Positions 10,700 through 24,099 of a DNA stretch of 64,000 nt are shown here, in pieces. The position numbers and the translations under genes were made by a program. The DNA is from Hirsutella rhossiliensis. Lineage: Eukaryota; Ascomycota; Sordariomycetes; Hypocreales; Ophiocordycipitaceae. The first letter of the stretch is position 1; every line of letters starts with the position of its first letter. The notes under the pieces were generated by a model. That model did not search any database. It worked only from the letters and a program-made list of their open reading frames with translations, and had not been told where the DNA came from. Where the stretch lies: positions 5,952,001-6,016,000 of the forward strand of contig NW_025408671.1 of the NCBI RefSeq assembly GCF_020360975.1. Direction: 5' to 3'.

Positions 10700-13600
10700 T
10701 AAAAAGGGGGCCTTTAAGAAGAATAAGTCCTAATTAAGCTAGGGGCCCTCCTTTAAGATAAGTCCTAATTCCTCTCTTTAGCTATAGACATCTCCTTCCT
10801 TTTATATACTATTAGCTCTTCCTATAGACTCTTAAAGCGGGCTTTTCAGGATAGCTTTTCTTAAACGTCTTCTAGCTTAATTTACTATAAAAAGATAGCT
10901 AGCTTTTACTTTAGTAAGGGCTTCGTAAGACTATTAGCTTTTATTAATACCGTTAGAACCTAATAGTCGGAAATAAGTCCCCTTTAGACCTCTTAGTATA
11001 ACTAATACTAGTAGATATTAATATACTATAGCTAGGTCGATAGCTTATTATTTTCCTCCGTAAGAATTTATATAGTCTATATATTATTGTATTTTATAGC
11101 TAATAAGGACGGAATTTATAGTCGTAACGATATTAGTAGCTAGCTAAGGAAAATCGCTTCTTTTAACGATTCTAAAAGAGCTAGTAGCTCTGCCTCTATA
11201 CTTAATATAGTAACGGTAGCTTGCTTCGAAGCTCTCTAAGTAATAGTTCCTTTAAAAAGGGATATAATATACCCCTATAAGCTCTTTCTATCTAATAAAT
11301 TATCCGTAAAGGATAAATCGCCCGAATAAAGGAAGATTTTAGTAGCTAATTTCCTTCCTTATCCTCCTAGGCGTAGACTATATAATCTCGTTAAATAGAG
11401 ATAAAGGATAGCTCTATCTACTACTTCTTAATACCTAGGGCTAGGATTCTAGTTATACCTAGCTAGCTAGGAGACCGTAAAAGAGATATCCGGTCTAGTA
11501 AAAATAGCTAAAAAAAGCAGGGAGCTTACCTTCTATTAATATTAGTATTTCTCTTACTCCTTAGCTTAAAAGGACGGATTAGGTAAAAGCTCTTTATTTA
11601 ATATAAGCGTAGAGGGAAGCTTCTTATCTAGGGTATTAAGGAGGAATTTATAAGCGACCTTATCGATATAGGCGTCCTAGGTAAGCTAGATAGTCTATTA
11701 GGACCTATTCCTAAGAATTCGTACCCCTAGGAACTACTTTAGCTCCCTTAGCCTAGTTATCTTATACCTTTATTATAGGCCTTATATAGCCTCCTTAGTA
11801 TTAGCTTCTTCCTCTTTTAGGTAGGCTTAGATAATATCGTCGATATAGAAGAAGACTATGATTTTACCCTTCTATATTATACACGGTTCCTAAGGGACTT
11901 TCGTAAAGCCTAGGGCTTTAAGGGAACCTATTAAATGCTATTACTAAAGAAGAGGTAATCTTTATAGTTCGTATAGAGCTTTCCTAAGCTATAGAACCTT
12001 TCCTAGTTATTAGAAACTAAGAGGAAGTTATATATAGATAACTTCTTCTTCCTTAAGTAAGTAGTTAATAAAGGCATTAACTATATCTATCTAATTAAGC
12101 TCGAGGTTAAATTCTACTACTATAGCTATAAGTGTCTAAAAAGATATCCTTACTAAGGTAGTTACCTTAGTAAGTAGATCCCCTTTTTCCTATTAATTCC
12201 TATAAATAACTAGCTAGACTTTATACTTTTAAAGGAAGCTATATTTATTAGTCTTATAGATAAAGACCTACTTATAGCTAAGGACCTATTTTCCTCTTAC
12301 CCTTTCCTTAAGGACCTCTTTAAAAGACCCTATCTCTTTATATAAGGCTAGGTAGTCTTTCTAGGCCTAGAAAAACTATTCTCTAAAAGGGTATCTTTCT
12401 AGCTACTTTTAGTTTACTAGTAGGTCTAGGAGGTCTCTTTTATATACCTTCCTTACTAATATTAGCTTAAAAGGCTAGCTTACTATAAACGCTTTATAAG
12501 AACTGTCTTTTATAAGCCTTAAATAGAAATTAGAAAAACGATCGAAATAAAGGAGAAATTAATCTTCTTTTATATTAAGCCCTATACCTTCCTTTGCTTC
12601 TTAAAGTAGGTATAAAAAGGCAGCTAGGTAATCCTTTAAAAGAGGTGCCTTTCCTACCTTATTAAGGGTTAAGATAGGAAGGCTAACCGAAAAAGCTACT
12701 TTTAGATCTTCTTCTTATTCTATAAGAGGAGGCATAGAAAGGTAGGCGTATTTTAGCTCTATCGCTTTCCTATAGTCTCCTTCTTTATTTAGATTATTTA
12801 ATTTAATAGCTTCCTCTTTTTCTTTTTCTTTAAAGTTAACGTTATCTTCGACTACTTTAATATCGGTTTCTTCTTTTATTTCCTTATCTAGGGCCTCTTC
12901 TTATAACTATTAGGAAGGGGGGATTTAGATCTTTTAAATTAGCTAATATTATAAGAGTAAGAGTAGCTATTAATCCCTCTTTCTATTAAAGAAGCTAGAT
13001 TTATTAAAAATTATATCCTTAGTCGAAATAACCTTCTATAAAAAAGGAATCTAGATCTAGAAGATATTTATAGAATTATAACTAATAAGGTAACTAATAA
13101 AGGCTCTAGGATTAAGCTTTCTTTTCTTCTTCCTTTTTAGCTATATATCGGTAGTTATAGTATATACCTTATAGCTATAGGTATAAAGGTAAGCTAGCGA
13201 GGCCCTCTTCTTTATAAAGAGCTTAAGGGGTAATTTCTAGTCTATTCCTTAGGTCTTAATAAGGGTCTCTAGGTCCCTATAGTCCCTTAGGCCCTTAGGG
13301 TCCCTTAGGGTTTAGTTCTAAAAGTAATAGGCGGTCTTAATAACTTCCCTTTAAAGGTCGTATAAAAGCCTTATAGTAAGTCTTATTATATAGGCCCTTT
13401 CTATTATAGTACCCCGTAATCTTTCTACCCTTTTATTTTAGGCCTAGGTATTCGGTATTAATAGGAGGGGTAAAATGCCCCTTTTTTAAAGCTAATTTAA
13501 GATATCCTTTATAAATAGCTCTTTGTTAAACTGTATCTTCTTTCCTTTATAGTTAAAGTAGTTTTTTATTTAGTTAACGAAGTCTTAGAGGGTAGACTAG

Positions 13601-15800
13601 TTATACTTACTTAGGTAGGTCTATAAGAAATAAGGGAAAACTATCCTTATAAAATCGTCTATAAAAATATTACCTTAATAAAGCTTTCTTAATCCTTAGA
13701 AACGTTAGTCTAGTCGACCTAAATTTCCTTATATAGCTAGTCCGGCTATAAAGGGGTTCGTTTAAAAATTTATTTCTTAGTCTTTCCTTAGCTATAGTAT
13801 CTATATTTAATAGTCTTTAGGCCCTTTATTTATACGCCCTATTATTAGCCTAGCTTATATAAAGCTAGGGGGCTTAGGTAACTAAGTCGTATATACTAAA
13901 GAAGGCCGTTTCCTTAGGCTACTAAAAGATAGTCTTTAGATCCTACCCTCTTAATAGGGAAAGCTAACTTCTTAAGTAGTTCCTTTTTATAAATAGGTCG
14001 GAATTTAAAAATAAATTAACCGAATTTCTCCTCGATAAGCTTAATCGTTTAATCTTTCTAGACTAGCCTTATAAGCTTTAACGTTATATCCTAGAAGATT
14101 CCTTCCTCTTAAAGAAAGTAAAAGGAAATTAAGTTTATTAAAAATTAAGGGTAAAAAGCTACCCTTTTTCGTCGAAGAATTTATATAGACCTATTAAGTA
14201 ATTTTATTATAAAATTCACCCTTTTATATCCCTCTATTTATATAGTTAATTCCCTAGTAATAAGGTATTCCCTTTATACCTTCTTAAAGGACCGGAATTA
14301 TAAGAGTATATTATAGATATTAAGGGAAGTACCGGAGTTAAGGATAGCTAATTTCTATAAGGGATAGTTAGAGGGTCCTAATAGGTATTCTTACTAATCT
14401 ATAGGGAAGATAAAAGCTAGATATACTATACTAACGATTTTTCCTTAAATTATAGCTCGAATAAGGGCAGCGGCGTTATTAGTTACTATTTCTTAGTAAC
14501 TTAAATCTCGTTTATCTTCTTCTATAACTAAGGGTCTTCCTTAAGAGACTATTATATCGTTTCTTATAGCCTCTTTAAAGGGTTAAATCCTTTAGGTCGG
14601 TTTTTCTTAAAGACGTATTAGTATTATAATAATTAATAGCCTAGGGATTTATAGGCTAAGCAGCCGTTTCGTCTAGTCTTTTATTTTTTCGAGGAATCCT
14701 TATCCCGGTCTAAAAGGTCTGCTTAAAAACCTCCCCCTTTTACCCCTTATTACTAATTTTAACGAGGTTTAATTTTAACTAGTTCCCTGATTTTTCGACT
14801 AACGGACTAAAAGGTTTATTAAGGGACTAGTCGGGCCGGTCTAACTAATAGGACCGGGCCTAGAGTAAAAGGCGGAGCTAGGGCCGGGCCTAGGGTAGCC
14901 GTTAAAGACAGTGTTAATACTCTTAAGGGAGGAGGAGCTAGAGGGGTAATAGCTATAGTAGTAGTAGTAGCGGGAGCTATAGTAATAGAGGCTATAGTAG
15001 CTATAAGGGCAGTAGGTCGAGCTATTTGGGTCGAGTACTAGCTATAAAGGAATAAGACTACTTACTATTATACTCTAGTAGCCTCTTTATTTAGTTCCTA
15101 GCTAGCCTCTTAAAAGATAGTTAAGTAACTATTACTAATAAGCTTTATTAATAGAGATATATCTTATAGCTACTAGCTAGAAAGAGCTTTTATAAGGAAC
15201 TATTAGTTAGCTTCCTTAAGGATTTCGTCTTACTTAGCTAGCTATAAAGAGGCTAGTCGGTTCCTAGTAGAAAAGGCTCTTAGGTAGGCCGTATAGGTCT
15301 TCCTAATATAGTTAGTTATATATCCCCTTAAGGGAGCTATTAAGGTCTCGACCTTTAAAAGCTACTACCTAGGAGTCTCTTCCTCTTAAAAAGAGATTAG
15401 CTTTATAGTACTAACGGATTTTATTATCGCCGTGCGTTTAGTAGTTAGTAGCTTTATCTTATAAAGGTACTCCTTATAGTAACTCTCGTAGTTACCTAAG
15501 GTAGTAGAAAAAGCTCTTTACTATATAAAGGTTAGCTTAAAGAAGAGGGAAGCTCCCTCTATAAATTCCGTTGCCCTAAGATAAAGAGGGGGCTCGAGAA
15601 GGTCCTACTTATTAAAGAAGACTAAATTATAAATACTTTTATTTATATAAGCCTATAGCTCCTTTACCTACTAATCTTAATCTTAGGGCTCTATAAGAAT
15701 TATTTTATAAACTATAGGGGTAGTAGAGTCGTTTTTCGATATTATTATAGGAGAGGGGGTAGAAAAGTTAGTTAAAATCGGCTTTTCTAGTAAGAGGGGT
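10700..15800 (-). pseudogene. copia gag-integrase-RT-RNase H polyprotein remnant
   Basis: Minus-strand coding remnant of the copia polyprotein. The reverse transcriptase box reads VFFYIDDII at about 11855-11830, so the catalytic aspartates survive here although stops surround them. The RNase H block with CDN and ADGLTK-like landmarks lies at about 10900-11150 (read in reverse). Integrase and gag are placed by collinearity with 28100-31600. Nearly all stops are TAG/TAA of the kind made from CAG, CAA or TGG by RIP. Confidence 0.75.
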
Positions 15801-15885
15801 AAAAGGAAGCTATAAGGGATATAAGAAAGGTTCCTTTTATAGTAGCTAAAAGGTATAGAAATACTATTCCTCTTAGGCTTATAAC

Positions 15886-16362
15886 TCTTATAAAAAAAGA
15901 TATAAGAAGTATATAAAAAGTATATAAAGGTAAAAGTAAAAGTAAGGGGTTAAATAAGTAAGGCAGAGATATTTAGATCTTATAAGGGTAGTAATTATAG
16001 TAAGGGAATAAATATTATATTTCCTTAATTATCCTTCCTTCCTTTATTTAACGCCCCTTTTTATACCTATCTAGTATCTTAATTAATAAAGAAGATCCTA
16101 CTTAAAGAAGCTACTAATATCCTTTTAAATATTAAGCTTTTTACTAGCTTTTCCCCTCCTTTCTAGATATTACTAGTATATCTATCTTATCTTTCGCTAC
16201 CTTTATAAGAAGCTATTACTACTTTTACTTCCCCTCTTACCCCTACCCTCCTCTCTATACCTCCTTTTAGCTCCTTCCTTAAAACCTATTTTTTAGCTTC
16301 CTTAGTCCCTTATACTAAGGGATATCTCTAAGAACTATAAAATTAAGCTATACTTTATAATA
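15886..16362 (-). repeat. copia 5' LTR, minus orientation
   Basis: 477 bp, complete. On the minus strand it runs from 16362 (TATTATAAAG, a RIPed TGTCGC start) to 15886, followed by a likely primer-binding segment around 15868-15885 that matches 28099-28115 of the plus element. The base block beside it at 16363-16367 is AAAGT. Confidence 0.82.
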
Positions 16363-18048
16363 AAAGTAGTTTTAGCTAATAAGAGATTATTACCTAAGCT
16401 ACTCTTTAAAATAAGTAGGCTAATATTAATAATAAAGCTTAGCTAAATAAAGGCTAAAACGATCTTAATACCTAGCTAAATAAAGGGTAAGATAATAATA
16501 AGAATAATAATAATAGTAATAATAAAAATAGCCGCGATCTAACTCTTTTTATTAATAAACCTAAGAATAAAAGCGCTAAAAGTAAGGGTACTTAAGTAGT
16601 AGTATAAAGCGGTCGCGCTCTTATAAAAAAGTATACTTAATTTAAAGCTAAAGCTTACTTAGTTAAGGCTTAAGGGGTTATCCCTTATAAGCTTTAATAT
16701 ATATATTATTTTAAGATAGTTATTAAGGAGTATAATATAACTAAGCCTAAGCTTATTAAGGTACTCTTAATCGGCTATATTTTCTTAAGGGTTTCTTAAA
16801 CGCGTTATAAGTAGTACTATAAGTATACTATAACCTATAATTAAGTAAGTTTCGCTTTAATTCTATATATTTAGTAACCGGGCTAATATAGTTACTATTA
16901 TTAAGTACCTATATAAGCTTAATAAGCTAAAGAAAAATTAAAGTACTTAAAGGAAAACCCTCCTTTTTTATAGCTAGTCTACCTTTATACTAGGTCGCGG
17001 TTATAATTTATAAGAATCTTATACTAGCTATCTTAGGTATTATTTTAGTTAGTTAGAATTATATTAGTCCTACTATAAAGTAACCTTAGAAAGTAACTCC
17101 TTTATATATATAGGGTATATAGCGTTAATTAATAGTACGAGCGTTTTTAGTTAATAGTTAATTATATAATTATTCTTAACCTTATCTTATAATAATATCT
17201 TTTTAAGCTCTACCTTATTTCTTTGCTATAAGGCTTAGCGGGCTATTTTTTATTAATACTAGCCTTTAGCTAAGCTAGTAGTTAGGTTATTATACTAGCT
17301 TTATACTATACTTATTAAGTTACTAGTATCGGCCTTAGGTTTTTATTTTCCTAGTTAAGGGGCTTAGACTAAGGTTAAAGGGAGGTCTTAATAAATTTAT
17401 TACTAGGTCTAGGTAGGTAAGGTCTAGGCCGGCCTACTTATAGTAGGGCTAAACTACTAGTATATTTATAAGCGCTTTTAAAAGCACTAATTAGCTAATT
17501 TATAAGTAGGTTAATATAGTTTACTAGTCTAACTAAAAATTAATTATTCTCCTAGCTAGATTTAAACTAACTTTAGCGTTATAAGTAATAGTCCTCTTAA
17601 GTATATAACTATTATACTATAAGGGTATTCTTTATATTATTATATATAAACTAGGTAATATATAAAAGTAACGCTTAGTTAGTTTATTTTAAGTTAGTAA
17701 AGTATCTTAGGAAGTACTATATAACTTAGTTTATTTATTTTATTTACCTATTAGTTTATAAAAAAAAGCTATTAATAGCTTATATTTTACTTTTAAGATA
17801 AAATAGAGATTTAATTAAAACTTACTTATAAATAAGGACCCTTTATTTAAGATAATACCTTTTAAAGGTTTATATACTAATTTAACTTAGTAAAAGAATA
17901 ATTTTACTAGCTTTAAAGCTATTATTATTTTAGAGATAGAAAAGAAAAGGTAATACTTAGTATATTAGTCTACGATTACTAAGATTATATTAATATCTTA
18001 TTTATTATACTATACTTTAAGTAGACTTATAATAAAGTCTATTAATAG
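16363..18048 (-). mobile_element. Ty3/gypsy family G1, minus copy, integrase 3' part
   Basis: Reading the minus strand from 18048 to about 17100 gives the gypsy integrase core: an ILVIVDRLTKY-like block (about 17990), a G-LFISKFW block, and a TAF.P.TDGQ-like block, with RIP stops. Catalytic residues are partly legible. Sequence from about 17000 to 16363 is the 3' end of the element and shows no frame I can name. It continues on the other side of G2 at 25122, so G2 landed inside this integrase gene. Confidence 0.8.
18044..18048. repeat. Target site duplication AATAG (left) of G2
   Basis: AATAG occurs immediately before the left LTR of G2 and again at 25117-25121 immediately after the right LTR. 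Five bases is the usual size for gypsy integrases, and the duplicated site lies within the minus-strand G1 integrase frame, which rejoins when G2 is removed. Confidence 0.75.
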
Positions 18049-18234
18049 TTATAAGAGTCTTTAACTATTATAGGTTATAAGCTTAGGCTACGGCCTAAGC
18101 TATATAGTTATATATAGAGGGCTAGATCCTAAATATATATATATAGGCTAGCCGCGTATAAAAGAGCTCTATATAGCTTATTAATATTATCTTATAGACG
18201 GCACCTATATATACGCCTCTACTTACTCTATAAT
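18049..18234 (+). repeat. G2 5' LTR
   Basis: 186 bp, matching 24929-25116 with differences mostly of C/T or G/A type. It contains a run of TA repeats and a CTAGCCGCGTATA-type block. The start is read as RIPed (no TG left). Confidence 0.83.
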
Positions 18235-19099
18235 AATATAAGCTATTAACTAATAGATCTAATAGATATCTCCCTAGAAAGGGCGCCGCTTCCTTAAAGG
18301 AGCACCCCGCTACCCCCTAGGCGGATAGGAAGTATCGTAGCTATCCTAAAAGCGATTAAAAGCGCGACGGCTAGCGAGAAGAATAAGGTTCTCGCTATAC
18401 TAAGGGAGCCGTCTATAAGACTAGCGTTAACCCCTACGACCTCCGTAATACTAGTTATAGCGGTAGCACTACCGATATAGAAGCCGCTTTTATAGCCGAC
18501 TTAAGACGGTAAGCCTAAGTCCTTCTACTTCTTCCTTAGCTAGCTATAAACGAAGTTTATAATAAACGAGAAATAGGGCCTAAACGGCTATTATAATATA
18601 GCGTGGTATTCGCTCCTTTATACGCTGCTAGAGCCCTAGATATAGAGGATCTTTAGATTCTAGGATAAGGGCGGCCCTAGGGGTAGACGCGACCTATAGG
18701 ACTTCTTTTAATACCTTATATATACGTTCGGCAACGTATAAGAGTAGGAGAAGGCATAGGATAGGCTATAGACCCTTAGGTAAAGGGACGGGTAGTCCTT
18801 TAGCGAATTCCTCCTTAACTTCGAAGAAACGCTCTTATAGGCGGCGGGAACTATAGTATAAGAAGATAGCGCGAAGCTTATATAGTTATAGAACTTAATT
18901 ACGCTAGCCCTATAGGAGCTACTTATCCTTATAATTATACTTGCTAACTACGGCGAGTACGTAAGCTAGTTAATAAAGGTAGTATAGGGCTATAAGTAAA
19001 CGCCGCGTTTCTAGAAGCTTCGTAAGCGTACGCTATATAGCGGTAATAAGATTACCGCCCCTTTATAAGAGGAATAGCCGACTATTAATACGGACGGGG

Positions 19100-22000
19100 A
19101 TACCCTAATATCGGCTACCTATATAGACCGAGCTAAACGCGGTAGGAAGTCGTTATCGAATATTCCTTATACTATTCCGCCCTCTAAGTAGCGGGCGAAG
19201 TAGGTAATAAGCGAGGAAATCGGGAAAAAGAAGGCTAACGGCCGCTGCCTACGTTACGGCGCGTCTATATAATTTATATTAAAATGCCCCTTCCTTTTAG
19301 CTAGCGGCCTATAGTAGTTCGAGTAGCGAAGATAGAACCGCTCCTTACCTTAAACGATAAAGAGGACTCTACGCCCTTAGGCCTAGAGGAAAAAGAGTAG
19401 CTCTAGAGCGAAGATAGGCTCCGGAGCCTTAATTACTAGTACTAGTAAAGGAGAAGGAGGAATTATCCGCCTATATAAAAAAGGAGCTTACTTTAATATA
19501 AGTTATAATTAATAACTCCTTACTTATCGCCGCCCTTATAGATAAGGGCTACTAGTACTACGCTATAATTAACGAGGTACTTACGTAAGAGATATAAGTA
19601 CTAGTAGAAAAGATCGCCCTAAGGTAAGTAAAGGGCGCCTTAAGCGCGATAAAGGGTATAGTAATTAAGGGCATTATATAGCTAGCTATAGAGGTCGATA
19701 GCTACTATAAGCTTATCGTAGCCTATATAATCCCTTAACTAGAGTTTCCCTTAATCCTTAGGAAACCCTAGTTATTATATATAGAGTTATACTTAGTTCC
19801 GTACTAAAAGAAGCTATAGTTTAGGCCTATATAACGGTAGGTCTACTATAACGACGGCTCTATAGGCGTAGGACTAAGCGTGCGAGCTTTATACTTAGCC
19901 TAAGAAGTCCTTACCTCTATCTTCGTAGGAACTATATAATAGGTAGAGTAGGAGGAAGGCCGGGCAGCGGCTAATATAGCGGTCTACGTAGTTAGCCTAG
20001 TAGATATCGATAAGGCCCTTTAGATAAAGAAGCTAAAGTCGCCCGCTAAGCTATAGTAGTAGATACTAGAGCGCTTTTACGACCTCTTACCGCTATTTAA
20101 GTCCTAGGAAGCGGATAAGCTTAACCTATATAAGCTAAGGGTAGATTATAGGATCGTACTTTATACTAATAAGAAGGGGTAGGAACTACCTATACCGTTT
20201 AGACCGCTATATAGTATATTATATATAGAGCTATTAGTACTAAAGAAGACGCTAAGGGGCCTCTTAAATAAGGGTTTTATTTAAGTAAGTAGCTTTAAAG
20301 TAAGAGCGCTAGTCCTATTTATATATAAACTAAAGGGCAGGATATAGTTCTATTACGACTATAGGGCTTTAAACGTAATTATAAGGCTAGACCGCTACCC
20401 CTTACCCTTAATCTTAAATATACTTTATAACCTCTTAAAGGTAAAGTAGTTTATAAAGCTAGATATAAAATAAGCGTTCTATAAGGTATAGATCTTAGAG
20501 GGTAATAAGTAGAAGACGGCGTTCTATATATACTATAGCTTATTTAAGTAGCTTATAACGCCCTTCGGCCTATTAAGAGCGCCCGCTACCTTCTAGTATT
20601 ATATTAATAACGTGCTTCGCGACTTCCTTAATAAGTTCGCCTCTATATATATAAATAATATCCTTATCTATATAAGCGGCTCTTATAAGGACTATATATA
20701 GAAAGTATAAAAGGTCTTAAAGCGCCTCTAACTTTATAGGCTCTACCTTAACCTAGATAAGTACGAATTTAAGGTTAAGAGGGTTAAGTACCTAGGCTTT
20801 ATTATCTATATAGGCGTAGGTATATAAGCGGATCCTATAAAGATCTAAGCGATCTAGGACTAGGCGGCCCTAACTATATAAACGGGCGTATAGAGCTTCC
20901 TTAGGTTCGCGAACTATTATAAGATATTTATTAAGAGCTTCTCCTATATTATAATGCCCTTAAACGAGATTACCGGGAAGTAGACCGCTTTTCGTTAAGG
21001 GCCTATATAGGAAGGAGCGTTTTATACGCTTAAGGACCTTTTCTCGTAAGCCCTAGTACTGCTCTAGTAGGACTTTAACCGGTCTATATTAGTTAAAGTA
21101 GACTATAGCGGCTAGGTACTTAGAGGAACGCTCTCTTAGGAGGTAGACGGGCGGAAGTAACCGGTAGCGTTCTACTCCTATAAGCTAACCTTAGTAGAGC
21201 GGAATTACGCTATTTACGATAAGGAGATACTAGCGATTATTAGCTACCTTAAGCGATAGTAAGCGGAGCTCTAAAGCTATAAGAGCTTTAAGGTTCTTAT
21301 TAACTATAGGAACCTTAAGTACTTTATAACCCGCTAGCACCTCTTAGAGCGGTAAGCCCGCTAAGCGAAGTATCTCTTATACTTTAACTTCTCGATTAAG
21401 TACTACCTTAAGCGGGACTCTATAGTCCTAGACGCGCTTTCTTAGAGGGATTAAGACCGGCTAATAGGAGCGGATATCGAGGCCTAGGATCTATAGCTTA
21501 TCCTATAGGAAGCGCTACGGACTTATATAGGAGCTTCCCTAGTAAAGGAAGGCGCGGTGCTAGCGGACGAGCTTCCCTTTATACCTTTACTACTAAACGA
21601 GCTTTCCTTAGCGCCTTTACCTTAGTCCGGCGAGGAGGGATAGACCGGCCTAAGGGCACGCGCGGCGAGAGTGTTTTAAGATATAGCCCTTTAACGCTTA
21701 TAGGATAGGATAGCGGCTCTAAATCGCACCTATAAGAGCGTGCGCTACGCTATAGAGTCTAGCGCTCGACGCTTAGATCTAAAGCTAAAGCTAAAAGTAT
21801 AGGTAGCCGACTACTATATCGACTTATAGGGGTATCTACGCTAGCGGGGGAGACTATAGGTACTAGGCGCACTATATACTACGGAAGCTAAGAAGAAGGA
21901 TAGACCGCTAGAGCTAGATAAATAAAACGAGCTCTAAGGGAGGCTAGTCTAGCTTATCTATAACTCTAGTATCGTAGGTTACCTAGGCAGGCAGGGTATA

Positions 22001-23381
22001 GCGGTAGGCCTTACGAGGGACTTTTACTAGCCCCTCCTATAGTACTACGTTCGTTGCTTCCTCTATAACTACGATATCTATAGCTATATAAAGATCTAAA
22101 GGGTATAGCTTAAGGGGCTACTTAAGTAGCTTTTAGTACTAGACCGGTTCTATACGTATATATAGATAGACTTTATAATAGACCTCCTACTTATAAAGGG
22201 CGGCAACTACTATATATAGGTAATTAAGGACCGACTTAGTAAATTAGTAGTACTAAAGCTAATACCGTCTATAGATATAGAAGCTTACGCGGAGCGCTTC
22301 CTTTAATACTAGGCCCGCTTATATAGCTAGCCGGCCTTTATTATAAGCGATAAAAGGTTAAACTAAACTAGCTGCTTTTAGTAGTACCTATACCGGCTAC
22401 TTTAGATTATATAGCTACTTAGCACGGCCTATTACCTATAGACTAACGGGGGACCTAAGAGGGTTAACTAAGAAGCATAGGCGTACCTATAGGTAGTTAT
22501 AGCCTATAACTAAGTAGCCTAGGACCGCTAGCTCCCCGCTACTTAGCTTACGCTAAATAATAGACCGTAATCCTTTATTTAGATAGCCCCTTTCTTTATA
22601 ACGTATAGCTTTAAGCCGCCCTCCTTAATCCTATTTACCGCTAACGTAATAGCGGAGTAGTATAGTAGTATATTACTAGAAAGCCGCGCTTCCGCGTTTA
22701 TATAAAAGCTATAAGAAACTATAGAATACTATTAATCCGCGATAGCCGCGGCGGCGTAGGATTAAGAGCGGCACGCTAATAAAACTAAGGCGCTAGCGGA
22801 TAGGTTTATAATAAGAGATAAGGTATAGCTTAACCTCTATAACTATAGGTTAGTATAACTAAAAAAGAAACTAAACTAGCTATATATAAAGTTTATAGTA
22901 TAGAGGGTCGTTAGCCTATAGGTAGTTAAGCTCGATAGCCTCTTAATAGGGGTCTATAATAGGATTAACGTTAACCTCCTTTACTAAGCCTCCTCCGACC
23001 CGCTACTTAGATAAGAAATAGCGGACGCTTAACCGCCTATAATTAAGGTAGAGGGGGATAACGAATTTAAGGTTAAGGAGATATAGGCCGTATATTAAAG
23101 GAAGGTAGGCTAGGGGACACGCTAGGAGGTTCTCGTTAAGTAGCGCGGGTACTTTAACCCTATATAAGAACCTATATATAAGTTTATAGGAGCTATAGCC
23201 CTCGATAAGTTTAAGACCCTATATAGACTAGTAGATAAGAACGATAGACTAATAGACTACCGGTAGTAGCTTAGACTAAGACTACGAAATAGGCAAAGTA
23301 AAGTAGGTAGTTATAGCGATATAGGTATAATAGTATAAGCGGAGATAAAAATAGCGTTTATTTTAAGGCGGAGCTCTTAGA
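19100..23381 (+). pseudogene. G2 gag-pol remnant with chromodomain
   Basis: One plus-strand succession of domains. Zinc knuckle of the CCHC type at about 19240-19290 (C-L-R-C/Y then K-C-P). Protease around 19500-19580 with LIAALID-G. Reverse transcriptase about 20200-20950, with LDRYPLPLI, TPFGLLRAPATFQ and an active site changed to YINN at 20648-20659. RNase H 21050-21450, ending in DALS. Integrase 21950-22850 with DFI-D-L, KDRLSKL and IISDK. Chromodomain 23057-23200 with EFKVKEI, VLVK-RGY and EP blocks, expected to steer integration to modified chromatin. The stop is the TAG at 23379-23381. Stops are RIP-type throughout. Confidence 0.83.
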
Positions 23382-23580
23382 CTTCCTAAGCTTATTTCTC
23401 GTTATTACCCTCGCCCTCGCTATTATTATTATCGTCGTCCTTATTAGCTCCCTCCTCCTCCTTAGCGGCGGCGGCGGCGCTCTCTAGCGCGCTAAGTCGG
23501 CCCTCTAGGCCTATAAGCTAGTCGGCGGCGGCGGCGGCTCTAGGGGCGGAGGGGCGGCGGCTAGCTTCGGCGGCGGCGGC

Positions 23581-23652
23581 AGGGGTAGTAGTAGCGGCGG
23601 CGGCAGGGGTAGTAGTAGCGGCGGCGGCAGGGGTAGTAGTAGCGGCGGCGGC
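23581..23652. repeat. Three perfect 24-bp tandem repeats
   Basis: The unit starts AGGGGTAGTAGTAGC and ends in three GGC triplets, at 23581-23604, 23605-23628 and 23629-23652 with no differences. On the minus strand each encodes TTTP plus four alanines. The perfect identity contrasts with the heavy mutation around it; each unit still has a CA in GGCAGG context. Confidence 0.9.
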
Positions 23653-23704
23653 GGGCACGGCTATAGGGATCGCCGATAAGGCGACGGAGGCGGTATCCCT
23701 AGTA

Positions 23705-23753
23705 CTAAGAGAGTTAGTAGTAGAGGTAAGAGAGCGGAGGGGGAAGAACCTAC
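23705..23753 (-). other. Predicted spliceosomal intron 2 of the antisense gene
   Basis: Minus strand: donor GTAGGT at 23753, branch TACTAAC (CTAAC at 23717-23713), acceptor CTTAG ending 23705, length 49 nt. Removal joins a phase-2 exon end to the frame of exon 3. Size and signals are typical of filamentous fungi, but RIP can create TA-rich look-alikes. Confidence 0.58.
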
Positions 23754-24034
23754 TTAGGGATAAGCCCCTAGCGCTCTAAGGCGCGGAGGTTATAGTAGGC
23801 GGCTACGGCGGCGGTAAGGCGCTTCTTAGCAGCCCCCTAGGCCTGCCTATATACGCCGGCCTTCTAAGCTAACGCCGTAGCGAGTAGGACGGGAGGCGCC
23901 GCCTTATAAGCGCGGCTAGTACGTATATACTAGTAATAACTACCGCCGCGGCGGCGCCTAACCTAGTCGGCGTAAGGGAGCTCCTACGACGTATACCGTA
24001 TATAGGGGGCCGCGCGAGCGGCTCCGGCCTAGAC

Positions 24035-24099
24035 CTAGCGCTTATGCTTTAAGGAGTTAGCGGAAGACGTCTATTACGCTCGCTTAACTACGGACTTAC
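24035..24099 (-). other. Predicted spliceosomal intron 1 of the antisense gene
   Basis: Minus strand: donor GTAAGT at 24099, branch-like GCTAAC at 24061-24056, acceptor CTAG ending at 24035, length 65 nt, phase 0 on both sides. A second possible acceptor ends at 24029 and also keeps frame. Without splicing the frame hits a stop at 24090. Confidence 0.55.

Larger units (their letters stand above)
10110..16362 (-). mobile_element. Near-complete Ty1/copia element, minus strand, RIP-degraded
   Basis: About 6.25 kb with the 5' LTR at 15886-16362 and a 3' LTR (10110-10486) that lacks roughly its last 100 bp. Going along the minus strand: gag about 15800-14500, integrase about 14400-13000, reverse transcriptase about 12500-11620 with the YIDD box near 11850, RNase H about 11500-10700, then the polypurine tract beside 10487. 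It is collinear with the plus copia at 27623-51706 once that element's two insertions are removed. The flanks are G1 (plus) on the left and G1 (minus) on the right. No target duplication can be tested because one LTR is truncated. Confidence 0.85.

Noticed and set aside
16363..17000. DNA transposon (pogo/Tc1-like) at the start of the minus G1 region
   Set aside because: Could not find transposase motifs or terminal repeats; the position fits the 3' end of the G1 element.
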